Assembly: GCF_000003855.2 (NCBI RefSeq)
Contig: NW_003101667.1
Location: 221,012 to 285,011, forward strand
From: Blastomyces gilchristii SLH14081
Taxonomy: Eukaryota; Ascomycota; Eurotiomycetes; Onygenales; Ajellomycetaceae
Direction of reading: 5' to 3'
Length of the DNA: 64,000 nucleotides
Part shown: one piece after another, positions 37,051 to 48,979 of the stretch
Layout of the letters: each line of letters opens with the position of its first letter
How positions within the stretch are numbered: position 1 is the stretch's first letter
The notes under the pieces: generated by a model
Seen by the model: the letters and a program-made list of their open reading frames with translations, nothing else
The model's database searches: none
What the model was told of the DNA's origin: nothing
Made by a program: the position numbers and the translations under genes

Positions 37051-38836
37051 GTGATGATACCAGTTAGAGACTGTATCAGAGCCTTCTCACAGAGAGAAGA
37101 TAAAGAAACTATGAGACTCTGCAGACTTCATTCAGCAGTATTCTGAGCAGAGCTTGAGTGTGTCATAGAAGAGAAACTATAGATTGAACTTCTCTGAGTC
37201 ACTGTTCTCAGAATCATGCTCTCTCTGAGATTCTCTTCAAATAATCACACAGGGTCATACATTACTGTGCTGATTGTCAGAGAAGATAGTGTCACAATGA
37301 TGATAAAAAGAGCAGGAGAAGAATCAGACACTGTTGAATCAACTAATAGAAGAGATGACATCTCACTGCAAGGCATAGCTTCTATCATCACAGTTACAAG
37401 AGATGCAGAAGAAGAAGAAGATGTGATAATAAGAGCAGTGCTTCTGTGATCTATCAACATCATTATCTTCATCTTCAATCTGACTTTCTTAACAGTCACA
37501 GAGGCTGCAGCTGTATCATGAAGATATTTAATCACTAGAAAGTATCAGAATAAGTCTCTTATTATCTTTCAAGAATGATACTCTCATACACTCACTATTA
37601 CAGATGAGAGAGAGAAAGAAAAATATATTACAGAAGAAGAGAAATCTTTTTGAAAAAATTCTGTTACTACTGTTAGCCTTGTCTCTAAAATACATCACTT
37701 TTGCAGAGAATTTCATACATAGAATGAGAATATAATAAGAGATCTGTAAGTTACTTATTAACTACATTTTTCACATTTTAAATTAATATAAAAGAAATTC
37801 ACTTATCACATATTTGATTTAAACAGAGATGAGAAAAAGAAGATCTACACAGTCAGCAGAGAAACTCATCTATTTCTTTGTATTATATATAGTATATATA
37901 CTGTTAATCAGTTGACAACTGTTACTATATAATAAAGATAATTTCTAATTCAGTAATCTTGAGAGCATCAGAACTATACTCTTAAAGAGAAGAGTATTAT
38001 CACATTCTCAGTTATATTAAGATCTTATTGCAGTTTCACATAGCTCATCACTTCTCTGTGAATGATTTCATTCATTTCACAGATTATTTAAACCAGTTTT
38101 CAATCACTCTATGACATTATTCAGATGTAATATAGAAAGATTCAATTGATAAATATAAGAAATCTCACTTCTATATAAGATCAGCAGATTACTCTTTTAT
38201 AATAGTAAGATACTGCTGAGATATCACTCTGACTATTCTCACTTATACAATAGAAGAGAGATATCTGTTCATTGTCTATATAAAATAGCTAGATGCTGAC
38301 TTCTCATCAAAGAAGTCAGTGATTTGTTTTCTTCTACTGACATATATATAAGAGTTACTGCATTTCTTATACAATCTTCTTAGCATACTAAGTACTATAT
38401 CTGTGATAATCTCATAATAACTCTGTAGCTTATGAGCTTGTTATTTAAGTAAGATAGTTAAGCTCACTTATACAGCTTCTTAAACAACTATCTACATAAT
38501 GCTGCTGACTAGTCACTGCTTCAGTTTCATCATATTACACCTGCAGAGTAATTGCAGATTATATATAATTATATAGTCAAAGATTGCATTCTTTTCAGAA
38601 ACATTGCATGTTCATGATAATATTCTTATCAAGATTATTATCTTCAAGAATATCATTAGTTTCAGACTGCTTTATAGTTAAAAGAATTTCCTCTCTTCAT
38701 ATTAAGTAGTTAATGAATTCAGTGAGAACTATCAGTCTTTTGATAAGTCTTACTTAACTTCTGAATTCTTTGAGAACTTTTACTATAATAGATATCTTTT
38801 TTTTCTACTGAAGATATTCTATCAGATCTGCTTTTA

Positions 38837-38848
<12 letters not shown>
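37051..38848. other. Degraded repeat sequence, unrecognised
   Basis: AT-rich sequence between LINE C and LINE D, continuous with 28,943-29,391 before LINE C landed. The overlapping frames of about 80-96 codons at 37,216-37,535 on both strands look like chance openings in Ser/Thr/Ile-biased sequence. No motif of a known element family was recognised. Confidence 0.4.
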
Positions 38849-38867
<19 letters not shown>

Positions 38868-39826
38868 CTTTAATTATAGATGTATGCAGTCAGAAACCAT
38901 AACATCTACCTGAGAACTTTTAGTTCTCAGAGTTTTTCCTATATCTATAAAGTCAACTATTATACATTTACCAATTTCAGATATGCAAAATCAGAAAATT
39001 CCAGCTCAGAATATAAAAACTGTTTATAAATTGCAGTATTTTAACATCTTCTGATACTTTGAAATCATTTGACAATATCATGACAAAAGAAAAGAGAACA
39101 TAGTCTTAAAGATAGACATATTAAATAAATAGATAGAAAAGAATAGAAAGAAAAAAGTAAAGTAAAGAGAGACTATAACAAAACAAATTATTAAAAGATA
39201 GTGTATAGCTGTTTTAACAGACTATATCTGATCAATTTCCTCCTCTTTATATTCAGACATTTCTGAATTTAGTTATTTTCTTGTAGCTGCTTGAGTTTCT
39301 GATAGAAAGTTTATTAAGTATTTAATTTCTGTCTCAGTTGAGAATAAGAATCTCATATTTAATTGATTTAAATCATACTTCTCTTTCAATCTGACTCTGA
39401 GACTATTGTATAATACACAGTGCATTACAATATACTCAGAATTTTCATTTATATTGCAGAATGAGTATTCTATTGAATCAAATCTATCATTAAATCTTTG
39501 TATATAAGATTTGAAATAGCTATGTTCTAGTTTCAGCTGAATTATAGATGAGAATATTTTCTTTTTACATTTAATTAAACAAGATTTTCACTTGAGTTTT
39601 ATTTCAAATCTTGAATAATGTATACTCTTCTTTTATTTCTGCCAGCTTTTATTTCACTTATCTAAACAAGATTCTTTTGTCTTTCTCTTTATAAAAGATC
39701 AGGACACTATTTTTTGAATAGATCTGTTTAATTCTGAATTCTTTTTTACAGCTGAATCAGTCAATTCATTGCCATGAATATTCATATGAGTAGAAACTCA
39801 GTGTAGATGAATTATCAGTTTTGATA
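38849..39826 (-). mobile_element. Tad1-like LINE, copy D, 5'-truncated 3' end
   Basis: On the minus strand this holds the C-terminal third of RNase H, the terminal Cys/His motif, the TAG stop region, the conserved stem-loop (38,909-38,930) and the (AAT)n tail (seen as TTA repeats at 38,849-38,872). It ends abruptly at about 39,826, where homology to copy C (near 36,040) stops. 5' truncation is the usual outcome of LINE insertion. No target duplication was identified. Confidence 0.88.
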
Positions 39827-40534
39827 TCTATAGATACTAGTCACTCGCAGGATGCATCTTAAGCTAATTACATTTAACTCTCTATAATTAACTGATCACC
39901 GTGTTCATTCTCTCGGGCCAGTCACTAATTTCCAGAGATGTTAGTTAGTGACTGTCACTACTCACTTAATTATGTACACATCAAGCTTTCAGTTGCTGAT
40001 CTCAGTCTCATTAGATGTTTATAGATCTATTAATCAGCTGTTATAGCCTTGTTCTGTATTAGAGACTAATTATAGACTTGATAACTGCAGTTCTTTCTAT
40101 CAGTATTAAAGCTTGACAGTGAGCTTGCAGACTCTAGTCTATAAGAGTGCTCTGTCTAGAGTCTAGATGTATATCTAGACCTGCTAATCAGGTAATTTTC
40201 AAAATTATTCTCTATATTTGAGAGAAAGCTAGGCTTCAATGACAGCTCTAGTTAGAGACTTACTTAAGTAGTGTATAATCACTACATTAGACTTAGCTCT
40301 ATATTGTTAGAACCTTGACAGATGCATAGTAGAATAGTGAGATATTGATATCTCATACTGACTCTGATAAGTGTTCACAGAATCTCACTTAACTGGTGAC
40401 TTGACTTGCAGTAGAGAGTTCTATCTCACATCAAGTCTTACTAATTAGACTCAGCCTCTATTACATGAGAGCTTTCATGAGTAAGAAGTAGCAGATATCA
40501 GTGATGGGATTTGAACTTATGTATCTCTAATATT
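39827..40534. other. Degraded sequence left of chromovirus D
   Basis: Less uniformly AT-rich than its neighbours and contains some CpG (tcactcgcagg, tctcgggcc). A palindrome-like run of tctaga motifs lies at about 40,130-40,180. The right end (40,498-40,539) forms the 3' half of a tRNA-like sequence on the minus strand. No gene was recognised. Confidence 0.4.
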
Positions 40535-40539
40535 TGCAG
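40535..40539 (+). repeat. Target-site duplication tgcag (left)
   Basis: Matches 46,243-46,247 and flanks chromovirus D. Confidence 0.9.
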
Positions 40540-40831
40540 TGTAAGAAGTCTACGCTGAATAGATCAGTATAATATATAGGTCTTATAATACAAAAGCGAA
40601 AAACATTAAAGAAGGAAAGAAAGAGAAAGTGCGAGAATCAGCAATTGAAGTGAATATTTATACACATATGCAGTGATGTACACAGTGAAGCTTCAGAGTG
40701 AAAGAATAAAAATTCTGTGAGTTTTTTAACTGAGAATTGATGATTGAGAATGACTGAGAATCAGAGCTTTTGACAGAATCTATGAAGTGTAATGAAATAG
40801 TCTATATAATGATCAGGCGCAGCCTGTCATA
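40540..40831 (-). repeat. 3' LTR of chromovirus D
   Basis: 292 bp, TGTAAG at the left. The right end is mutated (gtcata where cgctaca or cgccaca stands in the others). Confidence 0.9.
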
Positions 40832-42346
40832 TTAGCTTTCTTCTTCTCTGATTGTATGTAGTTCTCATCAGTCAAGAGCTGTGATCTCAGATAATACAGA
40901 ACTCAGAGTTCAGATTGAGTGATTATAGCCAACTCATTTTATAAGATATTGTCAGCTGTGGCTGCAGAGTCTCTTATCAAGAATATCTTCAATCTCTCAT
41001 TCAAGTTCATTATCTTCTTCTATGATTTCTGGCAGCTGTCAGTCAGAAATCAGTTGAGAAGAGAACAGATCAGTGATGACATGACAGAGTAAGCTTGTAT
41101 AAAAGATATCATGAATCTCTGATGATGTGTTAAGATAATAGTTGTGACTATCTAAAACTTCTATCACTTTATACTTGATATAATAGTATTTTAGTGTATA
41201 AGATGAACATATGATCTGTATATTCTTAAGATTCAATCATATTAAGTCTTCTATCTTATATTGCTCAGTGAGATCTCAGTAATCATTAGTTTAATCTTCT
41301 TGATCTTGTTTCATAATTGTCATGAAGATCTCTGCTCAGTCACAAGTGTCTCAGAGCTTTATTACTATATTATCAGTGATCTGAATCAGACTGCAGAGGT
41401 TCAGTGTGAAATGCATGATCTGTAGAAGATTTAATATCTTCATGTGATAACTGTGTGTGAGAGAGAACAGGCTTACACCTGTTGAAACAGTATCTCAGTC
41501 ATTGATAGTGACTTCAGTATGTAGAAGAAGATTATATCAGTTATCTTATAAATGATTACAGAACTTATAAAGATAGTTCTTCACTGTCTAAATTGTTTAT
41601 TCTGATACATCATCAGTCCCAGAGTGATAGACAGTTGATAAACAGTATATAATCTTGAGAACTTGACAGATTCTTGTTCAGAGAGTACTTATGAATTGAC
41701 AATCTTAATCTGAGACTATAGATCTCAGTAATTCATGCATTCAATAGAACAGACTCTGTAGAAAGACTTCAGTGACTTGTTTAATATTCATCTTATTACA
41801 AGGTTTCAATATTATATCTTTACTTAATTAGTTCACAATAATCAGAATGTTTCTACAACTCTTGCTCTCAGAGAGATCAACAGTGAAGTTAATTACTACA
41901 TCTTATCAGATTCTATCAGAGATATTGAGTGATTTCAGTAGACCTTTTCTACAGTTCTTTCATGAGATGATGAAAGAATAATAATTGCAGTTTCAAATGA
42001 AACATCTGATGCTATTTAATATCTCAGATCAGTAGAACTCTTGAGAGATTATTCAGTACAATTATTCACAATCTGAGTAACTGATTATATATAAATCATG
42101 CATCTCTTGTATTATCTGAGTGTGTAAGAATTTAAAGTGAGAAACTCAATATTATTCACAGAATCACAGAGTGTTATTGTTATTGATTGAGCATTCTGAG
42201 ATGTCAGTTCTTATATATAGTTCTGAGAGAAATCAGAGTGCTTCTTGACATACTGCTTTAGTGAGTTCTTGAAGAAGTTCATCAGTTTGAGCTGTTATAT
42301 CTTATAATTCATTCAGTGTAGATTCAGAAGAAGTTGAGATATTAAT

Positions 42347-42384
42347 ATCAGTGTCAGTATCAGTGTCAGTGTCAGTGTCAGTGT
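42347..42384 (+). repeat. (GTCAGT)n short tandem repeat
   Basis: Six repeats of a cagtgt/cagtat hexamer inside chromovirus D, at the equivalent of 12,005-12,025 in copy A, where only about three units exist. Confidence 0.8.
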
Positions 42385-45300
42385 TAATGACAGTTCAGAG
42401 AGAAGGTGTTCTAATCAGAGAAGTGTGTATAGTGTCATGAGTTGTTTCATCTTGATCAATTAATATCTTCAGATCTAGAAGCCAGTGTTCTCAGTTCATT
42501 TAACAGATGTCTGTTACATTAGAAGGCATATCTTACTCTCATTATAAGAGAGCATCTGTCATCAAGTTCTGACTGCTGAGGTGATAGTGTATAGTGAAAT
42601 GAAAATAGCTTAATAACTCAGATCATTATATCTGATGTTCAGTAAGCTTACAGATAATTATGAAATGCTTGAGATTCTTATAATGTGTAATTATCTCAAA
42701 TTTGAAGATACTTCAGAGTTCAGAATCTCATTCTTTTAGACAGTATACAATCACAAGAAGTTTCTTATCATAGATCTCATAATTATATTCAGCAGAACTC
42801 AGTTTCTTAGACATAAAGATGCATGATTATAAGATATCTTTATTATTATATTACAATATAGCTTCTTCTGTGACATAGTCAGAGAAGTCAGCTTCAATAA
42901 CTATCTCATGATTAGAATCAAATATAATTAACAGAGAGATATTAATAAGTATTCTCTTCATCTGTGTAAATATGACTTCAGTGTCTGATAATCACTGAAA
43001 TACTGAGTTCTTCTTAATAAGTTCTGTAAGTGATCTCATAATATCTGAGAAGTTTCATATAAATTACTGATAGAAGTTAGCAAATCTGATAAAGCTTTGT
43101 ATATCTTTCACAGTATATAGAGCTTCTTATTCAAGAATAACAGAGATCTTCTCAGAATTCATTCACATTCTCTTATCAGTTTCTATGATAAAATCTAGGT
43201 ATTTTATACTCTTGACTTTGAAATTACACTTGTTAATATCTATTAATAGTTCTGCTTCTTATAAATATTGTAATACTCTCTGTACATGTTTCTGATATTT
43301 CTTTCTGAATTTATCAGTAAAGATGAGAATGTCATCTAGATATGCAGATACAAACTTATTAAGAAAATCTCAGAGTGCTCAGTTGATATACTTCTAAAAT
43401 ATACTAAGAGTATTAATCAGTTCAAAGAATATAACTACTTATTCAAAGAGATTATAATATGTTTGAAATGCTGTAAGTCATTCATCTTCTTCAGTGATAC
43501 AAATCTTATGAAATATAATAATAATATCTAGCTTTGTAAACTATTGAGCTCATCTGATATATGCTAGAGTTTCATTGATAAGAGGTAGAGAATAATAATC
43601 TTTCTTTATCAATCTGTTCAGATCTTGATAGTTTATACAGAATCAGAGTTCTTCATCTAATTTCTTTATAAAGAGAATAGAAGCTGCAGTAGAAGAGTTA
43701 CTAATATGTATAAATCTCTTATTCAATAGATCATTGAGTGTCTTCTGAAGAAGAAGAAGTTCATCTTGAGACATATTATAAAGAAGGTCTCATGATAGCT
43801 CAAGATTCTTATCATTCTTCTTTTCTAACTTGACACTGTGATTCACTTCTGAATCTCATAAGAAGAGTATATTCATAATCTTGTCTTGTTGAAAGATATC
43901 TAGATATTCATAATATTATTGAGAGAGTTTTATATGAGAATCTGTTATTATAGTATGAGATAACTTCTCTAGAGCTTTCTTAATATCAGTCAGACTGATG
44001 AAATAGATTATAATATAATTCTGCTATCAGTGACTTTGTCAGTAATCTTGTTAATAACTTCTTTTTCAGAGCATTTTATAAGCATTGACAGAGATCTGTG
44101 TAAGATTCATAGTCTTATGAATATTATCTTTATGAATTCTATTATTATTGAAGAATATTATGCTTCTATTTTAAGCATTTAATAGAATGTCTTGTTCAGA
44201 TAGTCAGGCAAGTTCTAGTATAAGATTATAATCAAGATTATCAACTTCATATGCATAAGTATCTTCATATTGATATTCTCTGATATCTATGTTTAGTTTT
44301 ACTATGTAACAGATGTGAATGTCTTTTGAATCATTAAATTCTCTAAGAAGTCAGAGTTTTGACAAGAAAATACACTGAAGATTATAACATCTTACAACTG
44401 AAGATTTAATTATTATATAGTGACATAGATCACTATCTATCATGACTTTCATATTATATATATTATTGATCACAGTAGATACAAGAATTGTATTCATTAT
44501 TATTTTCTCTTTAAATTATTATTGTCTGATCTCTTCAAGCTTTTGTTTATAAATTTGAACAGAAGCTAATCTTTTCTCTGTTTTATTAGAATGTTCTCAT
44601 AGTTATCTTCTTAATCTTTCTTCAGTGCAATGTGATTAACATAAACTATCAACATTAATCTTTCTTTTGAATAAGAAGATATATAGACTGATTAGCAGTT
44701 GAAAGTGATATATTCTGATCAGTTATAATTAATATATATCTCTTATTAATGTTGATCAGTGACTTCTTCAGAAGTAATTTCAAAAACTTGAAAATTTATT
44801 CAGGTGATGAAGACTCTTATTTATATATAGATATTTGAGTTCACTCAATTCATAGCATCTATATTGTCATTCTTTAGTGCAGATATATAAGTAGCTGAGA
44901 TGTAACATCTTCTGTTACTGTTTTATATACTCTTAAGCTTGATCAGACAGTCATTCAATGTTCAGAGTTATATATAGAAGTCTTTATAAGTTGAGTATTT
45001 ATCTACACTTATAAGAGCTTGTAAGAGTTTGAAAGTTAATGTCTTCTTAAGTATACTAATCTTTATTCAATTCTCTCAAGATTAACTATCTACTTCTAGA
45101 ATCTTGATATTGAAGTCAGAAATAAATGTTATAAGAGAAGTATTTCTCTGTCAGATACTCTGTAATCAATTTAATACTTTCTGTTACATAGCAGTGTCTT
45201 GAAATAGAATATCAAGATATTTAATAATATTATCAGACATTTGTAATACTGATTTGTATACTTTCATTCATGAATAGAACTTCTATCTTGTGTGATTCTT

Positions 45301-45950
45301 CAATTGTTCATTGATATATCAATCTTGATTAATTAATGAACTGATAGCATCTTTATCTGTACTTAGTTTCATGAGTATTTTCAATCTTTATAATGAATAG
45401 AGAGTGAGATCAGAAGTATTAAAATATGTAGAAGTATCTAGACATTTCTTCAGTACTCACATGTTTATATCTGATTCAGTCAGTATTGAAATTACTTATA
45501 CAGAGATTTCTAGTTAAGATAATTGTTGAATTTCCTTGTATTAGTATTGTTAAGTTACATGTATATCAGCTATCTATTGCTGTTATAATTTCAATATTAC
45601 TCAGAGTCACTGTGATACTGTATCTATACTTGCATTCAAGAGTTCTCTTATATTATCAGTAAACATAGCTGTATTATTTATTAAATGTATGTTATCTGTG
45701 AAATTAGAAGAATGTAATCATATAAATATCTTATATATCTAAGATGTCAGAACTCTCAGATCTTTCACTGACATTCTCTTGTAAGATCTTGTTACAGGGT
45801 CAGAGTGACTGATAAGTAAGCTTCTATATAGACACTTAGTATTTACTTAACTGATTAATTATTTCTTTATTTCTTACACATTGTTATATGTTTAGATATC
45901 TTCTTAATAAATAATCATTTCTAATAAGAAGATAATGAATGTTTTTCAAG

Positions 45951-46242
45951 TGTAAGAGATCTACATTAAATAAATCAGTATAATATATAGGTCTTATAAT
46001 ATGAAAGTGAAAAATGTTAAAGAAGAAAAGAAAGAGAAAGTGTGAGAATCAGTGATTAAAGTGAATATTTATACACATACATAGTAGCATACACAGTGAA
46101 GCTTTGAGATGAAAGAATAGAAATTTCACGAGTTTTTTGACTGAGAATCAGCAATTGAGAATGACTGAGAATCGGAGCTTTCAGCGGAATCTATGAAGTG
46201 TAATGAAATAGTCTATATAATGATCGGGCGCAGCCCGCTACA
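45951..46242 (-). repeat. 5' LTR of chromovirus D
   Basis: 292 bp, TGTAAG...CCCGCTACA, followed by the tgcag duplication. It keeps CGGGCGCAGCCCG near the right end, which its partner LTR has partly lost. Confidence 0.9.
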
Positions 46243-46283
46243 TGCAGTCTTGATTATCAGTCTTATTAACTGAGTTATACTGA

Positions 46284-46785
46284 CGCTTTTATTTTATTAT
46301 CTACAGAGATCTTATTTCTACTGATCTTTATTTACTCAATCTCATACTGAAGTTCTGTAATTTCTAGTCTTATATAAGTCTTCTCACTTACAGAGCTATT
46401 ATTATTTTAGTCACTTAAGCTCTCTATATTATTTAACATCTCACTGATATCTTTAATTAGATCTTTATATTTATTATTGAACTTATCAGACTGTTTCTCT
46501 GCAATTGTTTCTCTCAGCTTCTCAGAAGCTATTTTCTGATTTGTTATTAATATTAACAATAATCTGTGATCTTGCATTTAGTATTCTGATATTTTCTCAT
46601 TTCTCTGTCTTGAAAACATATATTCTTTTATTAAGTCAGATATTCTTCTGAATCTGAGATTAATTATGAATTCAGATAATCAGTAAATTATCTAGACATG
46701 CTTGTAATAACACATGAAGATGTTAATTTAGCATGTTATTACAGTTCTTAAAGCTTGTAAAGAGCTTTATAATCTTTTAATATAT
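46284..46785. other. Degraded AT-rich remnant at island edge
   Basis: On the minus strand there is a stop-interrupted stretch rich in Lys, Glu and Ile (about 46,380-46,640) that reads like a coiled coil, perhaps a gag relic. A 10-bp inverted repeat, tgtaataaca / tgttattaca, lies at 46,703-46,743. There is nothing further to name. Confidence 0.35.
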
Positions 46786-46870
46786 AATCTATCTACGCGA
46801 GTTACACTAAATAGATTGGGGTGGCACGTGACTAGAGTAGGTGTAGTAATCAACCAACACCTTTTACAGA
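46786..46870 (-). repeat. Ty1/copia LTR fragment at left edge of gene island
   Basis: The sequence from tctacgcgag through ggggtggcacgtgact to caaccaacacc closely matches 59,785-59,865, the LTR region of the copia element on the right. The orientation is the same. No internal copia sequence adjoins it, so it is a solo or truncated LTR. It contains a CACGTG hexamer. Confidence 0.65.
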
Positions 46871-47197
46871 AAAATTATCAAAAAATCTGATTTTATTATT
46901 TTATTATTTTTAACTATGAAAGAAAACAGAAATTGAATTCTTGAAGAAAAATAAATAAGTCAGTAAACATCATATTAAGAAAGAAATTTACTCTTAACAA
47001 TAGAAACAAAGAGAGAAAGAAGCAAGAACTACTTTAAGAAGAACTAGGTCTAGTAATACTGCTTAGCTAGCTCCTTCTATGTTTACTTTTCACATGACTA
47101 TACATAGTCAAGGTTTTAAATTGTTTTATGAATAACTATTCCTTGTTACAAATTGTATAAAGTAACTATATGATTCAGAACATTATCGCCATCGTAC
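46871..47197. other. Intergenic, FAH 3' flank
   Basis: AT-rich 3' flank of the fumarylacetoacetase gene (minus). It probably contains the transcript end. No ORF or repeat was recognised beyond poly-T and poly-A runs. Confidence 0.4.
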
Positions 47198-48484
47198 CTA
47201 GATTTGAGGAGCTGGAATTATAACGCCAGTGCAATCGCCGAAGCCAACATAACTCCCCTCCTTCCCGCATGCACCACGCAGAATAACCTCATCGCCATCC
47301 TGTAAGAAAACCCGCTCAGACCCATCAGCAAGTCTAATCGGATTCTTTCCACCGTTGGTGTTCTCCAACAAACTCCCCAGAGTTCCCGATCTGTCGCCAG
47401 AGATCGTCCCGCTGCCCAAAAGATCGCCAGTCCGCATGTTACATCCTGTAATCGAATGATGAGCCAACATCTGCGAGAAGGAGTAGAGCAGGTTTTTCGA
47501 GTTCGACTCGGCAATCTTGGTGACCTTGCCGTTTGCGACAAGATGCACTTCCAGCGGGATATCATATACATTCTCCGCCTTTTTCTCCTGCAGATATGGG
47601 AGCAGCGGGTTGCCGGGCTCCAGGCCCTGTGTGCGGAATGGCTCCAAGGCATCCATCAGGACCACCCAGGGCGTGATGGTGGTGGCGAAGTTCTTCGCAT
47701 TGAAGGGGCCCAGTGGCACGTATTCCCAGGCCTGGATGTCCCGCGCAGACCAGTCGTTCATCAGCACAACGCCGAAGAGATGATCCTCGGCTTTGTCGAT
47801 GGGTATGGGTTCGCCTAGCTTGTTGCCTTGGGCGACGAAGACGGCCAGCTCGAGTTCGATGTCTAGTTTTTTGCAAGGAGAGAAGATAGGTTCCTTGGGG
47901 GTAGCAGCTGGATTGGCGAGAATTTGTCCATTGGGTCGCCGGATAGGCTGTCCGGAGAGGATGACGGATGACGCTCGTCCGTGATAGCCGACAGGCAGGT
48001 GTTTGTAATTTGGCTGGAGGGCGTTGTCGGGCCCACGGAACAGAACTCCCACGTTGTAAGCATGATTGAGGCCCGCATAGAAGTCTGTGTAATCACCAAT
48101 GCTCAGGGGAAGATGGTTAGTGGCATCTTTTCGCAGAACCAGTGCTGATTGCTTAAGATTCTCGTTTGCTTTAAGGACCTCCGGGAAGGGAGTGTCCTCT
48201 TTGAAAACCGCCTGCAGATATTCCCGCACCTGGCGATGAACAGGTCGACCAAGAGCTGCAAAATCGTTCAATGTCGGCTGGGCAAACACGTCAAGGTGTT
48301 GCTGAAAGGACGACAACTGGGAAAAGCCGCCGCCGGAAGAGAAGACGAAGAGATCTAGGGCATGATCACCAATTGCGACTGCTGGGCGAGGATTAGGTGA
48401 GGCAGTAGTGGAGATGATTCCGAAAGGGATGTTTGCTAGCGAGAAAGGAGATTCCTTGGGAATGTGAAGCCAGGAAGATGCCAT
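47198..48484 (-). CDS. fahA: Fumarylacetoacetase
   Basis: A single intronless frame of 428 aa from MASSWLHIPK. Fumarylacetoacetase (EC 3.7.1.2) hydrolyses 4-fumarylacetoacetate to fumarate and acetoacetate, the last step of phenylalanine/tyrosine breakdown, in the cytosol. Residues 1-120 form the SH3-like N-terminal domain. The catalytic domain shows DYTDFYAGLNHAYNVG (131-146, with metal ligand D134 and catalytic H141), LPVGYHGRASS (163-173), LDIELELA (207-214, E210 and E212) and MNDWSARDIQAWEY (242-255, D244). The expected length is about 420-430 aa. An upstream in-frame ATG at 48,562 would add 26 residues, but the shorter start fits the family. It is divergent with the T-protein gene across 495 bp. 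The hmgA and maiA partners, adjacent to fahA in Aspergillus, are not in this window. Confidence 0.97.
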   Translation of the reverse strand: MASSWLHIPKESPFSLANIPFGIISTTASPNPRPAVAIGDHALDLFVFSSGGGFSQLSSFQQHLDVFAQPTLNDFAALGRPVHRQVREYLQAVFKEDTPFPEVLKANENLKQSALVLRKDATNHLPLSIGDYTDFYAGLNHAYNVGVLFRGPDNALQPNYKHLPVGYHGRASSVILSGQPIRRPNGQILANPAATPKEPIFSPCKKLDIELELAVFVAQGNKLGEPIPIDKAEDHLFGVVLMNDWSARDIQAWEYVPLGPFNAKNFATTITPWVVLMDALEPFRTQGLEPGNPLLPYLQEKKAENVYDIPLEVHLVANGKVTKIAESNSKNLLYSFSQMLAHHSITGCNMRTGDLLGSGTISGDRSGTLGSLLENTNGGKNPIRLADGSERVFLQDGDEVILRGACGKEGSYVGFGDCTGVIIPAPQI

Positions 48485-48979
48485 GGTCAAGGAGGAGAAA
48501 TATCTGATAAAAGTGAGCCTATGCCTATGGTTGCGATACCTACAGAACATGGACAAGTACATTTACATGTACACTGACTGGTACGGCAGAAGATTAAAGT
48601 TGGGAACTCTCGGAGATCTTGATAGCAAGTAGGAGCTGCCCCAAGATCCGTACGGAATTGGTTCCGCGCGCTTATTCGCGGGGGGGACACTTCATATCCG
48701 CCACTAGTCCCAGGGTAGACTAGCGGCTCCCGGATCTCCTGCTTCGCCAATTGCCCGCAAACACTCCGGGCTAATGAGGCTCGGCGGCTGTAGCGGCTTT
48801 CCGGAAATGCCAAGACCGCACTGGTCGGTCGCGTCTCATTCCAGAAGCCGTCTTGTCTCGCCCGAGAGCTTATCAACACGTGACCTGGACCTCTGCCCCG
48901 GGATCTGCCCCCCGCCAAAACTTCCCCCAACTCTCAACCTTCATTTGTTGTCAAACTGCAGGTTGGCATACGTTCCACC
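48485..48979. promoter_or_regulatory. Divergent promoter, fahA / T-protein gene
   Basis: 495 bp shared upstream region of two genes transcribed outward, with normal to high GC. A CACGTGAC element (at about 48,879) is a consensus bHLH (Cbf1-type) site; function is not shown. Frames in this region are short and overlap both starts. Confidence 0.5.

Larger units (their letters stand above)
40540..46242 (-). mobile_element. Ty3/gypsy chromovirus, copy D, full length
   Basis: A 5,703-bp minus-strand element with 292-bp LTRs (40,540-40,831 and 45,951-46,242) and a 5-bp duplication tgcag. From right to left the interior contains gag, protease, RT/RNase H, integrase and chromodomain, collinear with copies A and B but with far more stops and few CpG. 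The two LTRs, identical at insertion, now differ at many positions, almost all transitions. This marks heavy mutation or great age. Confidence 0.92.
40498..46283 (-). pseudogene. tRNA-like sequence (SINE or tRNA relic) split by chromovirus D
   Basis: Joining 46,283-46,243 to 40,539-40,498 on the minus strand and removing one copy of the 5-bp duplication gives 78 nt. They comprise a 5' strand TCAGTAT that pairs at five of seven positions with the 3' strand, a D-arm-like AACTCAGTTAATAAGA, a loop with CTGATAA, and a B-box-like AAGTTCAAATCCC. The T-stem becomes perfectly paired if two A bases were originally G, as the local decay would predict. The spacing is about 7 nt longer than a standard tRNA, so a tRNA-derived SINE or an intron-containing relic is possible. 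This is an interpretation, not a scan result. The interval given includes the intervening retrotransposon. Confidence 0.35.

Noticed and set aside
37216..37535. Overlapping ORFs on both strands, 77 and 96 aa
   Set aside because: Low-complexity Ser/Thr/Val/Ile composition on both strands of the same decayed repeat. No motif, start context or neighbour supports a gene.
47218..48358. Several ORFs of 63-144 aa on both strands
   Set aside because: Shadows of the fumarylacetoacetase frame, whose catalytic residues are clear.
48485..48562. 26-residue N-terminal extension of fumarylacetoacetase
   Set aside because: It looks superficially like a mitochondrial presequence, but the enzyme is cytosolic and the family length fits the downstream ATG. 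Kept only as an alternative start.
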